Made by a program: the position numbers and the translations under genes. Positions 1-5,253 of a DNA stretch of 5,253 nt are shown here, piece after piece; positions within the stretch are counted from its first letter, which is position 1; every line of letters begins with the position of its first letter. The notes beneath the pieces are model-generated. The model was not told the DNA's origin, did no database searches, and saw nothing but the letters and a program-made list of their open reading frames with translations. Source of the DNA: Microbacteriaceae bacterium (GTDB taxonomy: Bacteria; Actinomycetota; Actinomycetes; Actinomycetales; Microbacteriaceae); NCBI GenBank assembly GCA_012511645.1, contig JAAZFP010000043.1:1-5253 (forward strand), read 5' to 3'.

Positions 1-2168
1 ACGATGAACGCGTCGACAAAGACGCCGACGGCGAGACCCAGCGCGATGACCTTAATCGATGGATCACCCTCGGGCACGAAGGCCGCAAAGACCGCGAACA
101 TGATGATGGCGGCAGCGGTGACGACGCGGCCCGAACCGATGAAGCCTCGGCGGATCGCCGTGCGGCTGTCGGCGCCGTGCACCACCTCTTCACGAATGCG
201 CGCGACGAGAAACACCTCGTAGTCCATGGCGAGCCCGAAGAGCACACCCATCAGAATGATCGGCATGAAGCTCAGCACGGGGCCGGCGTGGTGCACATTG
301 AGCAGGTCAGCAAACCAGCCCCACTGGAAGACAGCGACGACCGCACCGAAGGCGGCGCCGACCGACAACACATAGCCGAGGGTCGCCTTGATGGGCACCC
401 ACACCGAGCGGAACACCATCGCGAGCAGGATGAGCGACAGCCCGACCACGAGCACACCGAACGGCAGAAGCGCCTCGAGCAGCAGCTGGGACACGTCGAT
501 GCCAACCGCGGTGAAGCCCGTGACCGCAAGACTCACACCGTACTGTTCAAGCCACTCGTCGTGGTGAGCACGCAACTCGTTCACGAGCTTGGTGGTGCTC
601 TCGGCCTGTGGCCCCTCTGCGGGCACCACTTGAATGATGCCGGTGTCAGCACCCATATTGGGGGTCGCGAGCGGTACCTCTGCAACACCCGGTATCGCGC
701 GCACCTCGTCCGCGAGATCTTCCATGAGCCCCAGCGGGTCGGTGCTCGCGATAATTGATCCGGTCAAAAGCAGCGGGCCATTGGCGCCCTCACCAAAGTG
801 CTCACCGGTGAGCTCGTAAGTGACGCGCGCGGGGTTGTTGGGGTCGAGGGTCTCGGCTCCCGGCAGTGCAAGCCGCAGGCTGAATGCCGGGATCGATGCC
901 GCGCCGAGCACCACCAGCACGGCGATGATCGTGAGGAGCGGCTTCACCGTGACGAGCTTCACCCAGCCACCAAAGAAGCGCTCTGAGCCGGTCGGGCGCA
1001 TGCCGTTTGGTTGCTTCGTCGCAGTTGCGGGTTCGCCGATTTCGTTCGCCGCAGCGGGAGGCTCGATCCCCTCGCGGGCCTCAATTGCAGCATCAGCATC
1101 TGCCGTCTGCTCTGCAGTGTGTGCCGCGAGCGCCCGGCGCTGCCGCTTCGACAGAATGCGCATGCCCGCCATCGCGAGCACCGATGGAGTGAGCGTCACC
1201 GCGATGAGCACGGCAACAGCAACACCGGCCGCAGCCGCGACGCCGAGCGACGTCAAGAACGGAATCCCCGCCACCGACAGCCCGACAAGCGCGATGATCA
1301 CGGTGAGTCCGGCAAACACCACTGCCGAACCACTCGTGGCGGTCGCGCGGGCGATACTTTCATCCATTGGCACACCCGAGCGCAGCTGCTCTTGGTGGCG
1401 ACTGACAATAAACAGCGTGTAGTCAATGCCGACGGCAAGACCCAGCATCAACGCGAGCATCGGCGTCGTCGAGGTCATCTCGATGAACGCGGTCATGAAA
1501 TAGATGCCCGCCACCGAGATGCCCACCCCAATGAGCGCGATGATCAGCGGCATGCCGGCGGCGATGAGCGATCCGAGGGTGAAGAGCAACACAAAGAACG
1601 CGATCACCACACCGAGCGCCTCGGTGATGGTGAAGCCCGGGATCGAGGTCGAGAACGCGTTACCGCCGTAGGCAGCCTCGGTACCCTTGGGCAATTCGCT
1701 TTGCAAGGTTTCTGCGGCGAGCGCGATGCCTGCCTCGGTCGCTTCGGGCACCTCGCCGAGCGACACCTCCATTTGAATGGTCAGCAGCGCCGCGCGGCCG
1801 TCGTCGCTGAGGCCGCTTGGCGCGAGCTCGCTGAAAGGGCCCGACACCGCGATGACGCTGTCGAGCGCTTCGAGCTTCTCGGTCTCGTCGATGATGGCTT
1901 GCCGGTAGGGCTCTTCATCGACCCGCTCACCCTCGGGTGCGACCACAATGACGTTGCCGCTCGTGCCACTCACCTGGGGGAACGTGCGACCAAGCGTGTC
2001 AATCGCGGCCTGCGATTCGGTGCCGGGGATGGTGATCGGCGCGTTCGCACCCTGCGCGAGAAACAGCGCGCCCGCGCCGAGCAACGCGAGAATGGCAATC
2101 CAGATGAAGAGCACCAGCCCCTTGGCGCGAGTGGCCCACTGTCCAAGGGCGTAGAGCAGAGATGACAT
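1..2168 (-). CDS. MMPL/RND-family membrane transporter, C-terminus cut by window edge
   Basis: Reading the minus strand from the ATG at 2166-2168 gives 722 uninterrupted codons to the left edge. The protein begins MSSLLYALGQWATRAKG and has the duplicated RND layout: TM1 at about residues 17-40, a first extracytoplasmic domain at about 41-180, and TM2-TM6 at about 181-337. A charged, Ala/Glu-rich cytoplasmic linker follows (about 338-405), then TM7 at 410-430, a second extracytoplasmic domain at about 431-560, and TM8-TM12 from about 562. The family hallmarks are GLAVGIDYTLFIVSR (Asp249-Tyr250) and GLAMDYEVFLVARIREE (Asp649-Tyr650). The equivalent Asp-Tyr pairs in mycobacterial MmpL3 relay protons. 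The fragment ends in GLAVGVFVDAFI, the family's last-helix motif, so only a short C-terminal piece should be missing. Proton-driven export of a lipid or hydrophobic drug is the family role; the substrate here is unknown. A weak GAAAGA lies upstream of the start. Divergent from a TetR gene, which probably represses it. Confidence 0.95.
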   Translation of the reverse strand, partial: MSSLLYALGQWATRAKGLVLFIWIAILALLGAGALFLAQGANAPITIPGTESQAAIDTLGRTFPQVSGTSGNVIVVAPEGERVDEEPYRQAIIDETEKLEALDSVIAVSGPFSELAPSGLSDDGRAALLTIQMEVSLGEVPEATEAGIALAAETLQSELPKGTEAAYGGNAFSTSIPGFTITEALGVVIAFFVLLFTLGSLIAAGMPLIIALIGVGISVAGIYFMTAFIEMTSTTPMLALMLGLAVGIDYTLFIVSRHQEQLRSGVPMDESIARATATSGSAVVFAGLTVIIALVGLSVAGIPFLTSLGVAAAAGVAVAVLIAVTLTPSVLAMAGMRILSKRQRRALAAHTAEQTADADAAIEAREGIEPPAAANEIGEPATATKQPNGMRPTGSERFFGGWVKLVTVKPLLTIIAVLVVLGAASIPAFSLRLALPGAETLDPNNPARVTYELTGEHFGEGANGPLLLTGSIIASTDPLGLMEDLADEVRAIPGVAEVPLATPNMGADTGIIQVVPAEGPQAESTTKLVNELRAHHDEWLEQYGVSLAVTGFTAVGIDVSQLLLEALLPFGVLVVGLSLILLAMVFRSVWVPIKATLGYVLSVGAAFGAVVAVFQWGWFADLLNVHHAGPVLSFMPIILMGVLFGLAMDYEVFLVARIREEVVHGADSRTAIRRGFIGSGRVVTAAAIIMFAVFAAFVPEGDPSIKVIALGLAVGVFVDAFI

Positions 2169-2202
2169 GCGGATCTTTCAGTCGCGGGTGTTGCCTGCGG
2201 CT

Positions 2203-2230
2203 CGGCACCGCGGCGAAGCTCCCGGTGCCG
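2203..2230 (-). repeat. GC-rich inverted repeat in the leader of the MMPL gene
   Basis: CGGCACCG (2203-2210) and its exact complement CGGTGCCG (2223-2230) flank a 12-nt spacer. In a minus-strand transcript starting near the operators, this would form an 8-bp hairpin ending about 35 nt before the transporter's ATG. The right arm is also part of CCCGGTGCCGGG (2221-2232), a smaller self-complementary element, so two mutually exclusive folds are possible. No U-run follows, so it is not a normal intrinsic terminator. Chance in GC-rich DNA remains possible. Confidence 0.45.
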
Positions 2231-2249
2231 GGCGTCGACGCACGGTTTC

Positions 2250-2265
2250 GATACACTAGTGTATC
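2250..2265. promoter_or_regulatory. TetR-type operator site 1 (perfect 16-bp palindrome)
   Basis: GATACACTAGTGTATC is identical to its own reverse complement over all 16 bases, with the centre between 2257 and 2258. Length and symmetry fit a TetR-family dimer site. It lies between the regulator and the divergent transporter, overlaps -10-like TACACT hexamers on both strands, and is repeated 22 bp downstream. Binding by the adjacent regulator is inferred from position. Confidence 0.85.
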
Positions 2266-2271
2266 CAGTTC

Positions 2272-2287
2272 GATACACTAATGTATT
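2272..2287. promoter_or_regulatory. TetR-type operator site 2 (imperfect copy of site 1)
   Basis: GATACACTAATGTATT repeats site 1 with two changes: G to A in the centre of the right half and a final T for C. Six of eight arm positions remain symmetric. Including flanks, 2247-2264 and 2269-2286 match at 17 of 18 bases, giving a direct repeat with a 22-bp period. Two helical turns would place two dimers on the same DNA face. It ends 34 bp before the chosen regulator start. Confidence 0.78.
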
Positions 2288-2321
2288 CTCACAAGCTTCA
2301 AAGAATCTGAGCGCCACCGAT

Positions 2322-2978
2322 ATGACCGAACCTGCCACCCCAAGCGCACGTCGCCAGGCAACCAGAGAACGCCTCCTCGAAGCAGCGGCAGAGGTGTTCG
2401 CGGAAGAAGGGCTGCAGGGCGCTTCGGTCGAGACCATCTGCCACCGCGCCGGGTTCACCCGCGGAGCCTTCTACTCGAATTTCACCAGCAAAGAAGAGCT
2501 CTTTCTCGCCCTGCTTGAGCGGGAGTTTGAGCGGCGCGCCGCCGACCTTTCGGCCAAGACCAAAGAGCTCTCACCGGCGCTGCGCGGGCGCGGGGGCCTG
2601 ATCAGTCCTGCGCTCGCAACCGAATTCATCACAGAGTTTCTCTCGCTCGGAACCAATTCGACATCCTGGTACATGCTCGAGGCCGAGTTCGGTCTGCTCG
2701 CCATGCGTGACCCCGAGGTCGCACCGAACTATGCCGAGTTTTTGCAGCGCTCGTACTCGAGCCTCGCCGACGCTGTCGAAACGGCACTCACGGTGGCGGG
2801 CCGCCGATTCACTCTCCCCGCCGAGCATTCGGTGCAGATCCTGGGCGGTGAATACGAGCGCGCGCTGCGCATCACCGCGCTCAGCGGCCCTGACGCGGCC
2901 GGCGGCCTGCACCATCTCCCTGAGAACATCAGCGAACTCCTCTTCGCGATCACCGAGCCGATTGCGAAAAAGAAATAG
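2322..2978 (+). CDS. TetR/AcrR-family transcriptional regulator, probable repressor of the divergent MMPL pump
   Basis: The gene encodes 218 residues, normal for TetR regulators. The N-terminal DNA-binding domain spans about residues 13-60: a first helix RERLLEAAAEVFAEEG, then the helix-turn-helix SVETICHRAGFTRGAFYSNF, then the family's SKEELFLALL. The rest is a helical ligand-binding and dimer domain whose ligand cannot be read from sequence; the tail is lysine-rich (AKKK). I chose the ATG at 2322. An in-frame GTG at 2259 would add 21 residues but sits inside the first operator palindrome, and the added residues look unlike a TetR N terminus. No clear Shine-Dalgarno precedes 2322, so translation may be weak or leaderless-like. 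The divergent transporter and twin palindromes suggest autorepression plus pump repression, released by a pump substrate. dcd follows after 9 bp. Confidence 0.93.
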   Translation: MTEPATPSARRQATRERLLEAAAEVFAEEGLQGASVETICHRAGFTRGAFYSNFTSKEELFLALLEREFERRAADLSAKTKELSPALRGRGGLISPALATEFITEFLSLGTNSTSWYMLEAEFGLLAMRDPEVAPNYAEFLQRSYSSLADAVETALTVAGRRFTLPAEHSVQILGGEYERALRITALSGPDAAGGLHHLPENISELLFAITEPIAKKK

Positions 2979-2980
2979 GA
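2977..2980 (+). promoter_or_regulatory. Ribosome binding site of dcd, overlapping the tetR stop
   Basis: AGGA lies 7 nt before the GTG start at 2988 and shares two bases with the TAG stop of the upstream regulator. This supports the GTG as the true dcd start and suggests that dcd is co-transcribed, and perhaps translationally coupled, with the regulator. Confidence 0.7.
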
Positions 2981-2987
2981 TGAGAGC

Positions 2988-3593
2988 GTGCTGCTTTCAG
3001 ACCGCGATATCAAGGCCGAACTCGAGTCAGGGCGCATCGGGCTGACCCCTAGCGAGCCCGAGATGGTGCAACCGTCGAGTGTCGATGTTCGCCTCGACCG
3101 CTACTTTCGCCTCTTCGATAATCACAAGTACGGAGTCATTGACCCAGCGCAGGATCAGCCCGAACTGACCAGGCTGCTTGAGATTGACCCGGAAGAGGGA
3201 TTCATTCTGCACCCCGGCGAATTTGTGCTCGGCTCAACCTTCGAGCAGGTGCGCCTGCCCGATGATGTGGCCGCGCGCCTCGAGGGCAAGAGCTCGCTCG
3301 GTCGTCTGGGGCTCCTCACCCACTCCACCGCCGGGTTTATTGATCCGGGGTTCGAGGGCCACGTCACCCTTGAGCTCTCGAACGTCGCGACCCTGCCGAT
3401 TCGCCTGTGGCCGGGCATGAAAATCGGCCAGCTGTGTTTCTTCAGGCTCACCTCTCCGGCCGAGCGCCCCTACGGCGCTGGCGCCACCTTCTCGCGATAC
3501 CTCGGCCAGCGCGGTCCCACCGCTTCGCGCTCACACCTGAACTTTCACCGGGCCGATGTGACCGACACTGACGCAGGAAGCCCGGGGGCCTGA
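2988..3593 (+). CDS. dcd: dCTP deaminase, dUMP-forming (bifunctional dCTP deaminase/dUTPase)
   Basis: The 201-residue product starts with the family signature (M)[18 protein letters not shown]. It carries the trimeric dUTPase-fold core: [11 protein letters not shown] at 27-37, [10 protein letters not shown] at 75-84, [34 protein letters not shown] at about 99-132 (interrupted here only by normal loops) and PGMKIGQL at 142-149. Ser102, Arg106 and Glu129 have the same spacing as catalytic Ser111, Arg115 and Glu138 of E. coli Dcd. The [11 protein letters not shown] segment matches the Mycobacterium tuberculosis enzyme, which converts dCTP directly to dUMP without releasing dUTP, rather than the E. 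coli HVTAHRIDPGW form. The product would supply thymidylate synthase and keep dUTP low. The tail beyond about residue 187 ([13 protein letters not shown]) extends past the roughly 190-residue mycobacterial protein. The GTG start is backed by AGGA at 2977-2980. It lies 9 bp after a regulator gene and has no visible promoter of its own. Confidence 0.96.
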   Translation: MLLSDRDIKAELESGRIGLTPSEPEMVQPSSVDVRLDRYFRLFDNHKYGVIDPAQDQPELTRLLEIDPEEGFILHPGEFVLGSTFEQVRLPDDVAARLEGKSSLGRLGLLTHSTAGFIDPGFEGHVTLELSNVATLPIRLWPGMKIGQLCFFRLTSPAERPYGAGATFSRYLGQRGPTASRSHLNFHRADVTDTDAGSPGA

Positions 3594-3640
3594 GCGAGCC
3601 GACACGTCCGCTCCCATCGCACCGCAGCCATCTCCAGCCA

Positions 3641-4234
3641 ATGACGCCCAACTACTTGCCGCAGCCCCTCTCGATCGATCCGATCTGTGCGGCCGCACTG
3701 CGCTGCTTCACCGTCAGCGGCTTTCACGGCACGTCGATTCGACAGATCGCGGCCGAGGCCGGGCTGTCGGTGCCGGGCATTTACCATCACTTTCCGTCAA
3801 AGGCCGCGATTCTTGTCGCCCTGTGCGACATTGCCATGGATGGGTTGCTGGCGGCATCGCACGAATCTCTGCAGCGTGGCACGACCACCCTCGAACGGTT
3901 TGAACACCTCGTCGGATGCCTGATTCAGTTTCATGCCGAGTACGGCGACATCGCGTTTGTGACTTATAGCGAGATTCGCTCACTCCCCGAGGGTGCCCGC
4001 GAGAAGCACCTTGAGCAGCGCCGGGAGGAGCAGGCGCTCGTCACCGAGGTCGTCGAGCGCGGTGTCTCTGAGGGGCTCTTCACGACCCCCCACCCCCGCG
4101 AATCCGCGCGCGCCATCTCGACGCTCTGCCTCGGTGTCTCTCAGTGGTATCGCCCGAGCGGGCCGATGCCTGTGAATGAACTGGTGCGCGTCTATCTCGA
4201 CATCTGCAAGGACACCGTGCGCATCGTTCGGTAA
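3641..4234 (+). CDS. TetR-family transcriptional regulator with KstR2-like C-terminal half
   Basis: The gene encodes 197 residues. Residues about 11-60 form the TetR DNA-binding domain, with the helix-turn-helix TSIRQIAAEAGLSVPGIYHHF followed by PSKAAILVAL. The C-terminal half contains YSEIRSLPEG, a charged EKHLEQRREEQ helix, and VSQWYRPSGPMPVNELVRVYLDI (in two stretches, residues about 166-188). The WYRPxGP pattern is shared with KstR2 and related regulators that respond to acyl-CoA thioesters in actinobacterial steroid and lipid catabolism. An acyl-CoA-type ligand is therefore plausible but inferred. It is not a duplicate of the upstream TetR protein. The ATG at 3641 is the only reasonable start; no good Shine-Dalgarno precedes it. 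It begins 47 bp after dcd with no visible terminator or palindromic operator between, so read-through from dcd is possible. It is convergent with the acyl-kinase-like gene. Confidence 0.9.
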   Translation: MTPNYLPQPLSIDPICAAALRCFTVSGFHGTSIRQIAAEAGLSVPGIYHHFPSKAAILVALCDIAMDGLLAASHESLQRGTTTLERFEHLVGCLIQFHAEYGDIAFVTYSEIRSLPEGAREKHLEQRREEQALVTEVVERGVSEGLFTTPHPRESARAISTLCLGVSQWYRPSGPMPVNELVRVYLDICKDTVRIVR

Positions 4235-4247
4235 CCACCAAGTTACC
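4230..4247. repeat. Small inverted repeat at the convergent gene junction
   Basis: GGTAAC (4230-4235) and GTTACC (4242-4247) flank the 6-nt spacer CACCAA. The left arm contains the TAA stop of the plus-strand TetR gene. A transcript from either strand could form a 6-bp hairpin, but no T-run follows on either side, so an efficient intrinsic terminator is unlikely. A protein-binding site or chance are the alternatives. The remaining DNA to 4289 shows nothing recognisable. Confidence 0.4.
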
Positions 4248-4289
4248 TGCTCTCGTCGGCACCACACGGTCTCGTGCAGCACGCCGAGA

Positions 4290-5253
4290 TCAGCGGCCGA
4301 GCGCCCTCGCCACCTCGAGAATCTGCGGCACACCGTCTTCGAGCGTCGGCGCGAACGCATCCCCTGGCCGCTCACCGCGGCGCCACCTCGTGTAGATCGC
4401 TTCGAGAAACACCGAGCTCTTCCAGAGCGCGAGCGTCTGATACCAGGGGAGGTCATCGATGCTCAGCCCGGTGCCCGCGACATATCTCGTTGCGATCTCG
4501 TCGCGGGTCAAGTAGCCGTCACGCGCAGTGGCTGTCGAAATCTCAATCGCGGTGCCCTGTGAAGTCTGGTCGTAATAGCTCGCGACCAGGTACCCGAGGT
4601 CAGCGAGTGGATCACCGAGTGCCGCCATCTCCCAGTCGAGCACGGCGGCGACTCTCGCCGGGGCGTCCCGGTGCACCATCACGTTGCCGAGTCGATAGTC
4701 ACCGTGCACCAGTGCGGCTCTCTGGGTGTCAGGTCGGTGTGCGTCGAGCCACTGACCGATCTCGGCCACGAGCGGCAGCGAGCGCTGCGAGACCTGTGAT
4801 GCGAGCGCAGTGAACGTCTTCACCTGCCGTTCGAGATATCCCTCCGGCTTACCGAAGTCGGCGAGGCCAGCCGCCTCAAGGTCGATGTTGTGCATCTCAG
4901 CCAGTGTGTCAACGAGTGCCTCTGACGTCGCTCGTCGCTCGTGCGGCGTGTCGATTGCGGCAGGTGCCCGATCCAGAATGATCTCGCCGTCAAGGTGTTC
5001 CATCACATAGAAGGGCACGCCCAGCACCGATTCGTCTGCGCACACCGCAAGGATCTTCGGCACCGAGACGCCGACCCTGCCAAGACCCTGCTGCACGCGT
5101 GCTTCACGCATCATGTCGTGCGTCGAGCGCGGCAATGGAGGGCGCGGTCCACGGCGAAGCACCGCCCGTCGCCCACCGCGCTCGATCAGATAGGTGATGT
5201 TCGATTGCCCGTCACCGATGCGCTGCCAGCTGAGCGGCCCGATACCAATGCCG
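4290..5253 (-). CDS. Phosphotransferase-family kinase (APH fold, ACAD10/ACAD11/LvaA-like), N-terminus cut by window edge
   Basis: The minus-strand frame stays open from the right edge to the TGA at 4290-4292, giving 320 visible residues. An apparent GTG start at 5162 is not real: the 30 residues before it are kinase sequence (RIGDGQSNITYLIERGG, then AVLRRGPRPPL, residues 11-40), the nucleotide-binding loop and VLRR strand of this family. Downstream are HDMMREARV (45-53), FYVMEHLDGEII (81-92), the catalytic loop HGDYRLGN (183-190, base Asp185), the metal-binding LDWE (205-208, Asp206) and GDPLADLGYL (213-222). Relatives include the kinase domains of ACAD10/ACAD11 and Pseudomonas LvaA, which phosphorylate 4-hydroxyacyl-CoAs. 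A hydroxyacyl-CoA substrate is thus more likely than an aminoglycoside, but specificity is inferred. Probably only a few to about 25 N-terminal residues are missing. It converges on the KstR2-like regulator, leaving a 55-bp gap. Confidence 0.92.
   Translation of the reverse strand, partial: GIGIGPLSWQRIGDGQSNITYLIERGGRRAVLRRGPRPPLPRSTHDMMREARVQQGLGRVGVSVPKILAVCADESVLGVPFYVMEHLDGEIILDRAPAAIDTPHERRATSEALVDTLAEMHNIDLEAAGLADFGKPEGYLERQVKTFTALASQVSQRSLPLVAEIGQWLDAHRPDTQRAALVHGDYRLGNVMVHRDAPARVAAVLDWEMAALGDPLADLGYLVASYYDQTSQGTAIEISTATARDGYLTRDEIATRYVAGTGLSIDDLPWYQTLALWKSSVFLEAIYTRWRRGERPGDAFAPTLEDGVPQILEVARALGR

Larger units (their letters stand above)
2169..2321. promoter_or_regulatory. Divergent control region between the MMPL transporter and tetR
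   Basis: This 153-bp stretch carries no supportable gene and separates the two divergent starts. On the transporter side it holds a GC-rich inverted repeat (2203-2230) in what would be the mRNA leader. On the regulator side it holds two palindromic sites (2247-2287). The AT-richer core around 2246-2290 contrasts with the GC-rich flanks and is the likely place for both promoters. TACACT occurs on both strands inside the first palindrome, again at 2274-2279, and TATTCT lies at 2284-2289; these are possible -10 elements. No convincing -35 partner at 16-18 bp was found, so exact promoters are not called. Confidence 0.7.

Noticed and set aside
177..758. 193-codon open frame on the plus strand
   Set aside because: It lies wholly opposite the transporter and has shadow-type composition; no domain or ribosome binding site is visible.
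1011..2165. 384-codon open frame on the plus strand opposite the transporter gene
   Set aside because: Its product is His/Arg/Asp/Glu-rich without any recognisable domain. It is the expected antisense shadow of a high-GC gene whose minus-strand reading has full MMPL motifs.
2178..2243. Possible 21-codon leader peptide (GTG start, minus strand) ending 9 nt before the transporter ATG
   Set aside because: There is no Shine-Dalgarno and the product is Arg/Ala/Pro-rich, as random GC-rich DNA gives. Tandem regulatory codons typical of attenuators are absent.
2259..2321. Upstream GTG start that would extend the first TetR regulator by 21 residues
   Set aside because: The GTG lies inside the perfect operator palindrome, has no ribosome binding site, and the extra residues do not resemble a TetR N terminus.
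1970..2458. 162-codon minus-strand open frame spanning the intergenic region
   Set aside because: It overlaps the transporter in another frame, crosses the operators and runs opposite the TetR DNA-binding domain. It has no domain of its own.
2988..3593. Anti-phage dCTP deaminase defence gene
   Set aside because: The protein matches the housekeeping actinobacterial Dcd over its full length, without extra domains, and no defence, phage or mobile genes are nearby.
3594..3640. Terminator or operator between dcd and the second TetR gene
   Set aside because: I see no convincing inverted repeat, T-run or promoter hexamer pair in these 47 bases.
5160..5162. GTG as the start codon of the phosphotransferase gene
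   Set aside because: The open frame continues to the window edge and encodes the conserved glycine-rich loop (GDGQSNITYLI) upstream, so the true start lies outside the window.
4290..5253. Aminoglycoside-resistance enzyme
   Set aside because: The HGDYRLGN catalytic loop, LDWE and VLRR strand are typical of the ACAD10/ACAD11/LvaA-like group; only the fold is shared with resistance enzymes.

Overview
The window looks like chromosomal DNA from a high-GC actinobacterium. GC is about 60-65%, codons favour G or C at the third position, and GTG starts are used. The dCTP deaminase closely resembles the mycobacterial-type bifunctional enzyme. A member of Microbacteriaceae or a relative is my best guess, but no single feature proves the genus. 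Both window edges cut through genes.

Left part (1-2168, minus strand): the N-terminal 722 residues of an MMPL/RND-family membrane transporter, cut at the left edge just inside its last transmembrane helices. Centre (2169-2321): a 153-bp divergent control region. It contains two near-identical palindromic sites exactly 22 bp apart, which is a textbook layout for a TetR-type operator, and a GC-rich inverted repeat in the leader of the transporter gene. Then on the plus strand: a TetR/AcrR regulator (2322-2978), followed 9 bp later by dcd (2988-3593), a probable bifunctional dCTP deaminase/dUTPase whose ribosome binding site overlaps the regulator's stop codon. After 47 bp comes a second, unrelated TetR regulator with a KstR2-like C-terminal half (3641-4234). 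Right part (4290-5253, minus strand): an aminoglycoside-phosphotransferase-fold kinase of the ACAD10/ACAD11/LvaA-like type, convergent with the second regulator and cut at its N terminus by the right edge.

Functional reading: the first regulator probably represses both itself (with dcd) and the divergent MMPL pump from the twin operator. The second regulator and the kinase resemble families tied to acyl-CoA catabolism, though their link here is only proximity. No RNA genes, CRISPR arrays, insertion sequences, phage genes or defence modules are visible. I did not find an obviously new system. The most notable items are the twin operator, the capture of a housekeeping nucleotide-pool gene in an efflux-regulator transcript, and two inverted repeats in non-coding DNA.
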